Shown piece by piece: positions 44,042-53,025 of a stretch of DNA of 64,000 nucleotides. The position numbers were made by a program, and so were the translations under genes. The stretch is from assembly GCA_026705345.1 (NCBI GenBank), contig JAPPAV010000017.1, positions 1-64,000 of the forward strand. The letters run 5' to 3'. Numbering within the stretch: the stretch's first letter is position 1; each line of letters starts with the position of its first letter. The notes beneath the pieces were generated by a model. The model was not told the origin of the DNA. It did no database searches and was given only the letters and a program-made list of their open reading frames with translations. This stretch comes from Gammaproteobacteria bacterium (GTDB taxonomy: Bacteria; Pseudomonadota; Gammaproteobacteria; Pseudomonadales; Azotimanducaceae).

Positions 44042-44638
44042 TCAGCCCTTGTTATCCTCCAAACCGTCCCGGAGGGTTGGCCACGCGGCCCGGCCGTAGG
44101 TGATCATCGACCAGATGGTGAGAAACACGGCGGCGTAGAGCAGGACCAGGCCGACGATCGCCCAGGGGCGCATCTCGGGCGGGTTGGCCAGCAAAACGAT
44201 GATGGCGACCATCTGCACCGTCGTTTTCAAGCGCCCGACCCAGGACACCGACACAAGGCCGCGGCGGTTCATCTCGGCCATCCATTCCCGCAGCGCCGAT
44301 ACGACGATCTCCCGTCCCACGATGATGATTCCCGGGAGTGTCATCCACGGGTTGGCATGGCTGCCGATCAACAGCACCAACGCCGTGACGACGATCAGTT
44401 TGTCCGCCACCGGATCGAGAAACGCGCCGAATGGCGTGACCTGTTCCAGCTTCCGTGCCAAGTAGCCATCGAGCCAGTCGGTGAACGCCGCGCCCGCGAA
44501 CAACAGCGCCGCGACCCAGTGGTAGCTGTCGGTCGCTACATACACGACCGCGAAAACCGGCACGAGCGCGATCCGGCTGATCGTCAGGATATTCGGCAGG
44601 CTCAAGCCCGGAAGACTATTGGCCATGTAGCGATCCAT
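44042..44638 (-). CDS. pgsA: CDP-diacylglycerol--glycerol-3-phosphate 3-phosphatidyltransferase
   Basis: Makes phosphatidylglycerol phosphate from CDP-diacylglycerol in the inner membrane. The protein is 198 residues. The start has LPNILTISRIALVPVFAVVY. The CDP-alcohol phosphotransferase motif is complete: D-G-x2-A-R-x8-G-x3-D-x3-D in DGYLARKLEQVTPFGAFLDP and VADKL. Several helices follow. The gene overlaps the end of uvrC by 23 bases. A second ATG at 44624-44626 is possible, but the first has GGAG at the right distance. uvrC-pgsA is a conserved order in gammaproteobacteria. Confidence 0.95.
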   Translation of the reverse strand: MDRYMANSLPGLSLPNILTISRIALVPVFAVVYVATDSYHWVAALLFAGAAFTDWLDGYLARKLEQVTPFGAFLDPVADKLIVVTALVLLIGSHANPWMTLPGIIIVGREIVVSALREWMAEMNRRGLVSVSWVGRLKTTVQMVAIIVLLANPPEMRPWAIVGLVLLYAAVFLTIWSMITYGRAAWPTLRDGLEDNKG

Positions 44639-46502
44639 GAATCTCCGCTGCCAGTTTAAGGCTTATGCCCGGAACCTTGGAGATTTCTTCGGGACTTGCG
44701 CCCGAAATCGATGACACGGAGCCGAAGTGGGCAAGCAACTCGCGCTTGCGGCGGGGCCCAATGCCCGGTATGTCGTCCAGCACCGAACGACGCTTCTGCT
44801 TCTGGCGTCGTCCACGGTGACCGGCGATGGCGAAGCGGTGAGCCTCGTCCCGCACATGCTGGAGAAGGTGCATCGCGGGGCCGTTCGGCGGCAGTGCCAA
44901 GACGCCGCCCCCGGCTAGCACGATGGTCTCGAGACCGGGTCTTCGGGTCGGTCCCTTGGCAATGCCGAGAAGCGCGATGTCATCCAACTGCAGGCTCTTG
45001 AGAACCTCGGCCGCACGGTTTACCTGTCCTGCGCCGCCATCGATGACGACGATGTCGGGCAGCACGCCCTCGCCCTGGGCCAAGCGCGAATAGCGACGGG
45101 TGATGGTCTGCTCGATGGCACCGTAGTCGTCCCCTCGGGCGACGCCTTCGATGTTGAACCGCCGGTAGTCCGATTTCACCGGGCCGTCGGCGTCGAACAC
45201 CACGCACGACGCGACGGTCGATTCACCACCCGCATGGCTGATGTCGAAGCATTCGAGTCGTTTCGGTAGATCCTCGCTCTCAAGGGCGGATTGAAGTTCC
45301 ACGAATCTGGACATCATGTTCTGCCGATCGGCAACCAGGGCGCTCAGGGAAATCTCGGCGTTTTCCGCCGCCATCTTCGCCCACCGCGCACGTTGCCCGC
45401 GAACCCGACTGGACACTTCGACCTTTCGGCCCGCCCGCGCTGCCAGAGCGCTCGCCAAGAGCTCAGAGTCCTCCATGGGCGCCGACGCGATCACGGACTT
45501 CGGAATCTCCCGATCACCGCCGCCAAGGTAGTACTGGGAAAGAAACGCGAACAGCATGTCGCCGCCGGATATCGCCAGTTCGTTCTTGGGAAACCACGTG
45601 CGATGTCCCAACAGCCGCCCGTCCCGCACGAACAGCCCCTGTATGCAGACTGGCGACGCGGCCGGCCGCCCGGCAATGGCCCTAGCACGCGACGCTCCGT
45701 TGGCGTCTCCCCCACCAGGTGCCCCGCCGTCCGGCGGCGCAATGCCGAATATGTCCACGTCGCCGCCAGCACCGTGAACGTACTGGTTCTCCTGAACCCG
45801 GCGTAGATGATCAATCTGGTCCCGATACCTCGCCGCCCGCTCGAACTCCAGCTTCTCGGCAGCGGAATCCATCTTCGTCTTGAACTCGGCCAATACATCC
45901 TGGCTCTTGCCTTCAAGGAACATCACGGCCAGCCGAACATCGTCAGCATAGCGTTCACGATCAATCAAACCGACGCAAGGCGCGCTGCAGCGATCGATCT
46001 GGTACTGCAGGCAGGGCCGCGAGCGATTCTTGAAGAACCCGTCCTCGCAGGGCCGGATGCCAAAGAGCTTCTGCAGGATGTTCAAGCTATCGCGCACGGC
46101 GGCCGCACTGGGAAAAGGTCCGAAATACCTGCCCTCCTTCCGGGCGCCACGATGGAATGCCAACCGGGGGTACGGGTGCGCGGTCAGGTGAATGTACGGG
46201 TACGACTTGTCGTCTCTAAGCACCACGTTGTACGGCGGACGTTCCGCCTTGATCAGGCTCTGCTCCAGCAGCAATGCCTCTGTCTCGCTACTGGTGACCG
46301 TGATCTGGATGTCGCGCACCCGGGCGACGAGCGCCATCGTCTTGGCGGTCAACCCGGAGGCGCGGAAATAGGCGGTCACGCGCGCCTTGAGATTTCGGGC
46401 CTTGCCGACGTAGAGGACTGTCCCGCCGTCACCGACCATTCGGTAGACCCCGGGCCTCGTCGTCAGACTGGCGAGGAACGGTTCCGCGTCGAATGTCGCC
46501 AT
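44616..46502 (-). CDS. uvrC: Excinuclease ABC subunit C
   Basis: Dual-incision nuclease of nucleotide excision repair, 628 residues, about the usual length. The N-terminal GIY-YIG domain is PGVYRMVGDGGTVLYVGKAR. A Cys-containing region (CLQYQIDRCSAPCVG) and a UVR segment (QDVLAEFKTKMDSAAEKLEF) follow. The C-terminal RNase H-like domain has ECFDISHAGGESTVASCVVF, VIDGGAGQVNRAAEVLKS and EAHRFAIAGHRGRR. A helix-hairpin-helix end (LDDIPGIGPRRKRELLAHFG) completes it. It is followed directly by pgsA. Confidence 0.97.
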   Translation of the reverse strand: MATFDAEPFLASLTTRPGVYRMVGDGGTVLYVGKARNLKARVTAYFRASGLTAKTMALVARVRDIQITVTSSETEALLLEQSLIKAERPPYNVVLRDDKSYPYIHLTAHPYPRLAFHRGARKEGRYFGPFPSAAAVRDSLNILQKLFGIRPCEDGFFKNRSRPCLQYQIDRCSAPCVGLIDRERYADDVRLAVMFLEGKSQDVLAEFKTKMDSAAEKLEFERAARYRDQIDHLRRVQENQYVHGAGGDVDIFGIAPPDGGAPGGGDANGASRARAIAGRPAASPVCIQGLFVRDGRLLGHRTWFPKNELAISGGDMLFAFLSQYYLGGGDREIPKSVIASAPMEDSELLASALAARAGRKVEVSSRVRGQRARWAKMAAENAEISLSALVADRQNMMSRFVELQSALESEDLPKRLECFDISHAGGESTVASCVVFDADGPVKSDYRRFNIEGVARGDDYGAIEQTITRRYSRLAQGEGVLPDIVVIDGGAGQVNRAAEVLKSLQLDDIALLGIAKGPTRRPGLETIVLAGGGVLALPPNGPAMHLLQHVRDEAHRFAIAGHRGRRQKQKRRSVLDDIPGIGPRRKRELLAHFGSVSSISGASPEEISKVPGISLKLAAEIHGSLHGQ

Positions 46503-46530
46503 GCCCTACCCCAGCGGGTACAGCCCGATT

Positions 46531-46932
46531 CTAGGACCGCGCGCGAAACGGAATGACGTTGTCGTCGCGCTTTACGTAGATCTCTCGCTGACGGCCCGGG
46601 CCGTCGATTCCAATCCGACCCACTCCGAATAGGCGCAGTTCGTATTGGGCGGCGCGGCCCCCGGCGGGTTCCAGCGTCAGCGTCACACCGGTGAGTCGCC
46701 AGGTGCCGCGGTAGATCGTGTCGCCGTCGCGAGCCACGTACGGCCCGGTGAGCGGCCCGCCCGACAGCGTCAGCGACCGCGCTTCGCCCGTTGAACCGTC
46801 CACCGACGAATCGAGATCCCATTGACCGACGAGGTCCAAGGATCGAACCCAATTCAGCCGAGCGCGGCGTGCCGAACGAAACCAGAGGAAACCGACAACG
46901 ACGACCGCCGACACCACGAGGTACAGACTCAC
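46531..46932 (-). CDS. Small membrane-anchored hypothetical protein
   Basis: Protein of 133 residues starting at a GTG that overlaps the DUF503 stop as GTGA. One N-terminal membrane helix (LYLVVSAVVVVGFLWF) is followed by a basic stretch (RSARRARLNWVRS) and a beta-rich domain of about 95 residues (LVGQWDLDSSVDGSTGEARS, GDTIYRGTWRLTGVTLTLEP). I recognise no family. It lies between the DUF503 gene and uvrC on the same strand, 28 bases from uvrC. Confidence 0.7.
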   Translation of the reverse strand: MSLYLVVSAVVVVGFLWFRSARRARLNWVRSLDLVGQWDLDSSVDGSTGEARSLTLSGGPLTGPYVARDGDTIYRGTWRLTGVTLTLEPAGGRAAQYELRLFGVGRIGIDGPGRQREIYVKRDDNVIPFRARS

Positions 46933-47216
46933 GCGGCGATCACCTCGCAGTCGATATCCACCAGGGTCGCGTCTACCGATTGGGCGACCCACTGCTCGAC
47001 TTCCGTCAGGGAACGTTCCACCACCCGCGCATCGCCTGCCACGGCAACGATGGACCAACGCGCGCGTTTGTGCGAGTCCTGGAACGCACTCTCGCACACC
47101 GCAAGATTAGCGACCCGGCCGAACTTGCCCCGAAGGCGCGCCAGCCGTCGCCGTTTCTCCTTTAGCGAACTACAACCCGCAAGGTAGAAGTCGAGGGCGA
47201 GAAGTCCAATGTGCAT
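46929..47216 (-). CDS. DUF503 (YlxP-like) family protein
   Basis: Small protein of 95 residues matching DUF503: MHIGLLALDFYLAGCSSLKE, KRRRLARLRGKFGRVANLAV and CEVIAA at the end. In many bacteria related genes sit in the rbfA-infB region, whereas here it lies upstream of uvrC. The function is unknown, possibly linked to ribosome maturation. It is coupled by a 4-base overlap to the small membrane protein gene. Confidence 0.88.
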   Translation of the reverse strand: MHIGLLALDFYLAGCSSLKEKRRRLARLRGKFGRVANLAVCESAFQDSHKRARWSIVAVAGDARVVERSLTEVEQWVAQSVDATLVDIDCEVIAA

Positions 47217-47272
47217 CTGCTAGCCCGTGTCGAGTTTTCGGTCGTGCGAACCCGGGGCGTTCGCTAACGCCC

Positions 47273-47830
47273 CTAGTCTGCAACACCCACGGTACGATCT
47301 GATGTCAAATCAGAGGCCCGGAATTCGTCGGCCGTCATGGCGTAGTACACCGTATCCAAGCCGTGCCGCTCGCGACGCTTCTCGAAGAACAAACCGAGCC
47401 GCTGCAACACGCGGACCGAGCGCTGATTCGGCGTATCCGTGGTCGCGACCACGCGGTGCAGTTCGCATTGCTCGAACCCATAGCGCAGCACCTCCCGACT
47501 AGCCTCCGTGGCATACCCCCGGCCCCATTGGGAGGGATCCACCGCGAACAGCATCTCGACGACGCCAACCTCATCGAATGGCCGGAAGCCGGAGAAACCG
47601 ACTATCTCCGCCGGCAACTCCCGGCGGCGCAGCGAGAAGAATCCATAGCCGACATCCGCGAATCCCTCGATACTGGTCTCGACGATTTCGACCACCCGCT
47701 CCCTCGCCGGAACCTCACCATCGAACAGGTAACGCCGAACTTCCCGGTTGGCCCAGAGCGTGTGCAGGGCATCCACGTCGTCCGAGGCGAACGGACGCAA
47801 CACCAAGCGTTCGGTAGACAGTTCGGTCAT
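47273..47830 (-). CDS. GNAT N-acetyltransferase (RimJ/RimL type)
   Basis: Acetyl-CoA dependent acyltransferase of 185 residues. RimJ-like features are TERLVLRPFASDDVDALHTL, then the acetyl-CoA loop VDPSQWGRGYATEASREVLR and the terminal VVATTDTPNQRSVRVLQRLG. The ATG at 47828-47830 was chosen; the frame extends 12 codons upstream to a GTG at 47866. The substrate, a protein N-terminus or a small amine, is undetermined. It is preceded by 120 bases containing a decayed repeat. Confidence 0.9.
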   Translation of the reverse strand: MTELSTERLVLRPFASDDVDALHTLWANREVRRYLFDGEVPARERVVEIVETSIEGFADVGYGFFSLRRRELPAEIVGFSGFRPFDEVGVVEMLFAVDPSQWGRGYATEASREVLRYGFEQCELHRVVATTDTPNQRSVRVLQRLGLFFEKRRERHGLDTVYYAMTADEFRASDLTSDRTVGVAD

Positions 47831-47950
47831 GGGCACCACGGTCGTTTGAACGAGGGAGTTTGCCACACTTCCCTGCGGGTGTCGGTGGGAACGCGGAGCC
47901 GGGTCGTCCCCCTTGGCTGGGCTTCGGCCCGGGAACCGCCGGTGTTCCGC

Positions 47951-49225
47951 CTACGAGCGCCCGAAGTTCTCGTCGTACCTGCGTAGCTCGGCCCGGCCGA
48001 CCACCAGATGGTGCACCTCGTCGGGGCCGTCGGCGATGCGCAATGTGCGCTGGCCCGTGTACATGCCGGCCAGCGGCGTCCACTGCGAGACACCGGCTGC
48101 GCCGTGCATCTGGATGGCCTGGTCGATGATCTGGCAGGTGCGCTCCGGGATCATCGCCTTGCACATGTGTACCCAGATCCGAGCCTCGCGGTTGCCGAGC
48201 ACATCCATGGCCTTGGCGGCTTTCAGGACCATGAGTCGCATGGCCTCGATCTCGATACGAGCCCGGGACACGAGTTCCAGGTTCTTGCCGAGTTGGACCA
48301 GGGGCTTGCCGAAGGCCTCCCTGGACATGCCCCGGCGAACCATCAGGTCCAGGGCACGCTCAGCCTGGCCGACCGAACGCATGCAGTGGTGGATGCGACC
48401 GGGTCCTAGGCGACCCTGGGAGATCTCGAAACCGCGGCCTTCGCCGAGCAGGATGTTCTCCTTCGGAACCCGGGCGTCGTTGAATCTCAAGTGCATGTGC
48501 CCATGCGGCGCATCGTCCCGGCCAAACACGGTCATCGGCTCGAGGATCTCGACGCCGGGCGTGTCCTTGGGGACCAGGATCTGGGATTGCTGGCGGTGCG
48601 GCGGCGCGGCCGGGTTGGTCTGGACCATGGTAATCATGATCGTGCAACGTTCGTCGCCGGCCCCGGAGATGTAGAACTTCTCCCCGTTGAGAACCCATTC
48701 GTCACCGTCCAGACGCGCTTGCGTCGCGATCTGCTTGGCATCGGAGGAGGCGAGGTTTGGCTCGGTCATGGCGTAGGCGGAACGGATTTCGCCTTCGAGG
48801 AGCGGCTTCAGCCACTTCTCCTTCTGCTCCGGGGTTCCGTAGCGTTCCAGCACCTCCATGTTGCCCGTATCGGGCGCACTGCAATTCAGACACTCGGAGG
48901 CAATGGGATTCTTGCCGAGTTCGGCGGCAATGTAGGCGTAGTCTAGGTTCTTGAGACCCTCGCCGGTTTCGGCATCCGGCAGGAAGAAATTCCATAGCCC
49001 GTTGGCCTTCGCCTTGCCCTTGAGTCCCCCCAGGATGTCCTCTTGGCGTGGCGACAGGCTCCACCGGTCGCCGTGTTCGAACGCCGCGTCGAAATACGCC
49101 GACGTATTGGGCTCGACGTCCTCGGCGATGAACTTCTTGACCGCCGCGTAGAGCGGTTCCACCTCCTCGCTCATGACGAGATTGTTCAAATCCGCGTCCA
49201 AGTCCGCTGCGACGGCTTCCGCCAT
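47951..49225 (-). CDS. Acyl-CoA dehydrogenase family protein
   Basis: FAD enzyme of 424 residues that introduces the 2,3 double bond into acyl-CoA. Family blocks are AYAMTEPNLASSDAKQIATQ (FAD contact), GDEWVLNGEKFYISGAGDER, GRLGPGRIHHCMRSVGQAER, QMHGAAGVSQWTPLAGMYTG and RIADGPDEVHHLVVGRAELR. It resembles the ACAD10/11-like branch. GAGAGGGGAG precedes the ATG at 49223-49225. The natural chain length is unknown. Confidence 0.94.
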   Translation of the reverse strand: MAEAVAADLDADLNNLVMSEEVEPLYAAVKKFIAEDVEPNTSAYFDAAFEHGDRWSLSPRQEDILGGLKGKAKANGLWNFFLPDAETGEGLKNLDYAYIAAELGKNPIASECLNCSAPDTGNMEVLERYGTPEQKEKWLKPLLEGEIRSAYAMTEPNLASSDAKQIATQARLDGDEWVLNGEKFYISGAGDERCTIMITMVQTNPAAPPHRQQSQILVPKDTPGVEILEPMTVFGRDDAPHGHMHLRFNDARVPKENILLGEGRGFEISQGRLGPGRIHHCMRSVGQAERALDLMVRRGMSREAFGKPLVQLGKNLELVSRARIEIEAMRLMVLKAAKAMDVLGNREARIWVHMCKAMIPERTCQIIDQAIQMHGAAGVSQWTPLAGMYTGQRTLRIADGPDEVHHLVVGRAELRRYDENFGRS

Positions 49226-49384
49226 GCTCCCCTCTCCGATGTGATGTCCAATGAAGGCGAGCGATTGTAGCAGTTCGCCCTCGCGGCACGGCATTCGACC
49301 CACGCCCCCCTCTCGCCCCCCTCCCGCCCGGTGCTCACGGTCAAGGCGGTTTTGGTAGCATTCGGAGCCCACGCGGAGCAGACG

Positions 49385-49639
49385 ATGAAGAAGTACCCGC
49401 CGACACCTCAGGAACTTCGCCAATGGATGGACAGCAAGGGCCTGTCCAACAAGGACGTCGCCAAGGCCTTGCGGCTATCGGACGGCCGTGTGGTGCGTTT
49501 CTGGACCTCCAAGAAGGACCCCCGGCCGATCCCCTACCCCAGTTGGTATACGTTGCGCCACAAGTTCGGGAAGGGTCCCGGCAGGAAGCGCGACTCAAAG
49601 TCACCGAAGGCGGCCCAACTGGTGAAGGCAAAAGCCTAG
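49385..49639 (+). CDS. Small helix-turn-helix (XRE-like) protein
   Basis: Protein of 84 residues. The segment ELRQWMDSKGLSNKDVAKAL, then RLSDGRVVRFWTSKKD, looks like an XRE-type DNA-binding fold. The tail is Lys-rich (KGPGRKRDSKSPKAAQLVKA). GGAG 7 bases before the ATG at 49385 marks the start; an earlier in-frame codon at 49331 is less likely. It ends 29 bases before aroA on the same strand. It could be an autonomous regulator or part of a toxin-antitoxin pair, but no toxin gene is adjacent. Confidence 0.72.
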   Translation: MKKYPPTPQELRQWMDSKGLSNKDVAKALRLSDGRVVRFWTSKKDPRPIPYPSWYTLRHKFGKGPGRKRDSKSPKAAQLVKAKA

Positions 49640-49668
49640 CCGCGGGCACACCTCGGGAATCTCCTACC

Positions 49669-50952
49669 GTGACTGACCTGCGCACGATTCCGCGCATCGC
49701 GAGTCCCTTCGCGACCGATGTAACCCTGCCCGGCAGCAAGTCCATCGCCTTGCGCCATCTGCTCATGTCCTCTCTGGCTGATGGTCCCACCCGTCTGGAG
49801 GGCATTCCGCGGTGCGACGATGTCGATGTCATGTTCAAGGCGCTGCGACAGCTTGGCGTGAGGGTCGTGCGCCGGGCCAAGACGGCGTGGCTGACGCCGC
49901 CGACGGGGCCGTTCGAGACCGATGTGGTTCTCGATCTGGGCATGAGCGGCGTATCCCTGCGGCTGCTTCTTGCCCATGCCGCCCTGCGCACCTCGACGAC
50001 GCGGTTCACGGGCCATCGGCAGCTTCACCAACGCCCGAACGCCGATCTGCTCGAGGCGCTTCGGGCCATTGGCTGCACGATCGAGTCGAACGACGGTCGC
50101 TTGCCGATCACCGTCTCAGGCTCCGCATCGCCAATCGCCAAGACCACCCTGGCCACCGATGTCACCAGCCAGTACCTCTCCGGACTGATGCTGTCGGCGC
50201 CGGGTTTGCCAGCCGGTCTGGTCATCTCCCTGAAGGGCGCGCGGACCAGCGCCTCGTACATCGGCGTCACGACGACGGAGATGGCGAAACGGGGCGTTCG
50301 CGTGCAGACGCCCGACGAGACCACCGTGGTCGTGCCCTCGGGAACGTACCAGGGCGGGGACATCCTGATCGAAGGCGACGCCTCCGCCGCGACCTATCAC
50401 GCCGCCCTCGCAACTCTGCACGGTGGCCGCATCACTCTCACGAACCTTGGCGACTCCACCCGCCAAGGCGACTATGCCTTCCTGGGTCTTTGCGAACGGA
50501 TGGGTGCCGAGGTCTCGCGTAGCGCGGATCAAGTCACGATCAAGGGTCCGGCATCGCCCAAGCCGGTCGGCGACGCCGACATGGTCGACATGCCCGACGC
50601 CGCGCCGACCCTCATGGCGATGGCACCGTTCCTGCCAACTGCCACGCACATCACGGGCCTCGCCACCTTGCGGGTCAAGGAGTGCGACCGAATCGCCTGC
50701 GGCGCCAACGAGTTGCGCAAGGCAGGCGTGCGCGTCGAAGAGTTCGATGCCGCGATGACCATCCACCCCGCCGACGCCCTCCGACCAGCGGGCTTCGACA
50801 CCTACGAGGACCACCGCATGGCAATGGCGCTGTCCGTCATTGCCAGCAAGGTCGGCGGCTGCGTGATCCACGGTGCCGACTGCGTGGCGAAAACCTACGC
50901 CGACTACTGGCAGGACTTCGACAGCGTGTGCCGGCCCGACCGGTCACAGTGA
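49669..50952 (+). CDS. aroA: 3-phosphoshikimate 1-carboxyvinyltransferase (EPSP synthase)
   Basis: Sixth step of the shikimate pathway: shikimate-3-phosphate plus PEP gives EPSP. The GTG at 49669 gives 427 residues, the same length as E. coli AroA. Conserved parts include LPGSKSIALRHLLMSSLADG (Lys24), GHRQLHQRPNADLLEAL, TSQYLSGLM, GDASAATYHAALA, DMPDAAPTL, TLRVKECDRI, TYEDHRMAM and CVAKTYADYW. The loop normally GNAGTAMRPL reads GMSGVSLRLL (residues 91-100), so E. coli N94, T97 and P101 are replaced while G96 and R100 stay. Confidence 0.95.
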   Translation: MTDLRTIPRIASPFATDVTLPGSKSIALRHLLMSSLADGPTRLEGIPRCDDVDVMFKALRQLGVRVVRRAKTAWLTPPTGPFETDVVLDLGMSGVSLRLLLAHAALRTSTTRFTGHRQLHQRPNADLLEALRAIGCTIESNDGRLPITVSGSASPIAKTTLATDVTSQYLSGLMLSAPGLPAGLVISLKGARTSASYIGVTTTEMAKRGVRVQTPDETTVVVPSGTYQGGDILIEGDASAATYHAALATLHGGRITLTNLGDSTRQGDYAFLGLCERMGAEVSRSADQVTIKGPASPKPVGDADMVDMPDAAPTLMAMAPFLPTATHITGLATLRVKECDRIACGANELRKAGVRVEEFDAAMTIHPADALRPAGFDTYEDHRMAMALSVIASKVGGCVIHGADCVAKTYADYWQDFDSVCRPDRSQ

Positions 50953-50994
50953 AGAACCGGGGATGGAAAGAACAAACCACGAACAGGAGTCACC

Positions 50995-51897
50995 ATGAAA
51001 TTCGGTGTACAGATGAGTCAATACAACACGCAGTGGTCTGAAGTTGCCGCCGTGGCGAAGACCGTGGAAGCGGGTCGCTGGCACAGCCTGTGGCTTTCCG
51101 ACCACTTCATGCCGCCCGGGCGCGGTGGACACGGTTGGGCAATGGAGGGCTGGACGCTGCTCTCGGCGGTGGCGATGGTCACCGATCGGGTACGCCTCGG
51201 TATTCTCGCGACCGGAAACACCTACCGCAACCCGGCGCTCTTGGCAAAGATCGCGACCACACTCGACCACATATCGGGCGGTCGGGTGGAACTGGGACTG
51301 GGTGCCGCGTGGTATGAACAGGAACATACCGCCTACGGCTGGGACTTTCCGTCGTTGCGGGAACGCAGCGACCGGTTGGAGGAGGCGACGCAGTTGATCC
51401 GTATGCTGCTCACCAAGGACCCGGAAGAATATGTGAGCTATTCCGGCAAGTACTATCAGTTGAACGACGCGCCGATGTCGCCTAGAACCGGTCAGGACAA
51501 ACCGATTCCGATCCTGATCGGGGGCAACGGCGAAAAGCGCACCCTGAGAACCTGTGCGCGCTATGGGGATACCAGCAACTTGGACTTCTGGCACCCCGGC
51601 GGTGTCGAGGTGTACAAGCAGAAGCAAGCGGCGATCGATCGTCACTGCGAGAACTGTGGGCGCGATCCAGCAGAAATCCGCCGCACGGTTTGTCTGCCGA
51701 CCCGGGTGTTCGACACCGACGAAAAGTGGAAGAAATCGCCGGGTCAGCCCTGGTACTGCTGGGGCACCGTCAACGCGATCCAGGACTATCTGGGCGGTTA
51801 TATCGAAGCCGGCGCCGACGAGATCATGCTGTGCGGCTTCGGTAACAGCACAGCGGCCATCGAGCGGGTTGAGTCAGAGGTCTTGTCGGTCTTCTAG
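50995..51897 (+). CDS. LLM-class flavin/F420-dependent oxidoreductase
   Basis: Luciferase-like monooxygenase fold, 300 residues. Typical blocks are KFGVQMSQYNTQWSEVAAVA, SLWLSDHFMPPGRGG, TDRVRLGILATGNTYRNPAL, LDHISGGRVELGLGAAWYEQ and GQDKPIPILIGGNGEKRTLR. The C-terminus is GADEIMLCGFGNSTAAIERV. CAGGAG lies 7 bases before the ATG at 50995. It follows aroA by 42 bases. Cofactor (FMN or F420) and substrate cannot be decided from sequence alone. Confidence 0.9.
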   Translation: MKFGVQMSQYNTQWSEVAAVAKTVEAGRWHSLWLSDHFMPPGRGGHGWAMEGWTLLSAVAMVTDRVRLGILATGNTYRNPALLAKIATTLDHISGGRVELGLGAAWYEQEHTAYGWDFPSLRERSDRLEEATQLIRMLLTKDPEEYVSYSGKYYQLNDAPMSPRTGQDKPIPILIGGNGEKRTLRTCARYGDTSNLDFWHPGGVEVYKQKQAAIDRHCENCGRDPAEIRRTVCLPTRVFDTDEKWKKSPGQPWYCWGTVNAIQDYLGGYIEAGADEIMLCGFGNSTAAIERVESEVLSVF

Positions 51898-51908
51898 CGA
51901 GTCATGCC

Positions 51909-51981
51909 GTAGCGGACGGGCTTGTCAGGTCCGTGCCACCTTCGCGGGCGACCACAAGGGTCGCCCCAGGGTCGCCCCTAC
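51909..51981. repeat. Two palindromic repeat copies, one with a duplicated arm
   Basis: A decayed copy at 51909-51933 (GTAGCGGACGGGCTTGTCAGG) is followed by a minus-strand copy at 51946-51967 with stem GGGCGACC / GGTCGCCC and loop ACAAG. A second half arm, AGGGTCGCCCCTAC, follows at 51968-51981. They lie in the 188-base gap between the converging LLM and PhyH genes. Confidence 0.8.
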
Positions 51982-52085
51982 GACGCCCACCGCAACCGTA
52001 GCGCCCCAGGGCCGTCCCGTGCCCGCGTATGGCCGGAACCGGGCGGGAGGGCGCGATAACGGCCCCGCCCAAGGATCCAGTCGCG

Positions 52086-52919
52086 TCAACCCGATCTGTC
52101 CGTGTTCACCGTCGCTCGCCGACCGGTGCGGGCGTCGACATCCGTGCTCGGGTCGTAGACGTACTGGCCCTCTGAGACAAACGGCACCGCCTGTCCCCAG
52201 AGCTCGCCGTTGGACGACCGCAGCGGCTCACGCGTGTATTGGGTCAGATAGGCGCGGCGCAGGCGGGACGTGGTGTTGGCACCGCTCCGGTGCAGGCTTG
52301 TACTCGTGAACACTGCCACGCTGCCCGCCGGCATCTCCACAAGTACGCCGGAATCGTCGCCCTCGTAGCCAACCAGATCGTTGCTTCCCGGTTCGTGACG
52401 ATGGGGAAACACCGTTGCCCGCGAACCCACCCGGTCATGGGGCATCACCGAAATGGTCCCGTTCTCTTGTGTCATGTCGTCCAAGGCGCACCAGCACGTC
52501 AGGTAGGGGCGATGCGTATTCCCCGGGTCGCGGAAGTTGACGTAGCCGGAGTCCTGGTGCCACGCGAACTTCATGCCCTGCTCCGCACCCTTGACCACCC
52601 ACTGTTCGTTGAACAGGAAGACCGTCTCGCCGAGAAGCGCTGTCGTGATGTCACGCATCAAATCGCCGTAGACGAACCCCACCATGCGTTCGCTATCCCG
52701 GTATCGGTTGGCGATGAAGTACCGCTTGCCCCGGTGGGTGATGCCGAACACATCGGCGCCGCGTCGATCCAGCCAGGCGTCGGTTCTCGCCACGAACACC
52801 GCGCACTCCTCCCGCAGCATGTCGAGCGTCGCCTTCTCGATCACCGATCGTAGAACGACAAAGCCGTTGCGGCGAAAGTCGCGGCGGGCGTTCTCGGATA
52901 CAACGGTATGCTCGGACAT
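52086..52919 (-). CDS. Phytanoyl-CoA dioxygenase (PhyH) family protein
   Basis: Fe(II)/2-oxoglutarate dioxygenase of 277 residues. The iron site is H-x-D in AWHQDSGYVNFRDPGNTHR and a distal His in VFTSTSLHRSGANTTS, followed by an Arg-rich segment (RLRRAYLTQYTREP) for 2-oxoglutarate. The opening NARRDFRRNGFVVLRSVIEK fits the family. The ATG at 52917-52919 is used; the frame runs 119 codons further up over the response-regulator region and is a shadow. It diverges from the response regulator across 106 bases. The substrate is unknown. Confidence 0.91.
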   Translation of the reverse strand: MSEHTVVSENARRDFRRNGFVVLRSVIEKATLDMLREECAVFVARTDAWLDRRGADVFGITHRGKRYFIANRYRDSERMVGFVYGDLMRDITTALLGETVFLFNEQWVVKGAEQGMKFAWHQDSGYVNFRDPGNTHRPYLTCWCALDDMTQENGTISVMPHDRVGSRATVFPHRHEPGSNDLVGYEGDDSGVLVEMPAGSVAVFTSTSLHRSGANTTSRLRRAYLTQYTREPLRSSNGELWGQAVPFVSEGQYVYDPSTDVDARTGRRATVNTDRSG

Positions 52920-53025
52920 CCCCGGTATTGTAGCGCCCCAATGGCGGCCCGGTGCGCCCGGCAGCCGCGATAGGGCCGCCACTACATGGATGCCAGTTGT
53001 CGCCCATACGCGTAACATCCCATGG

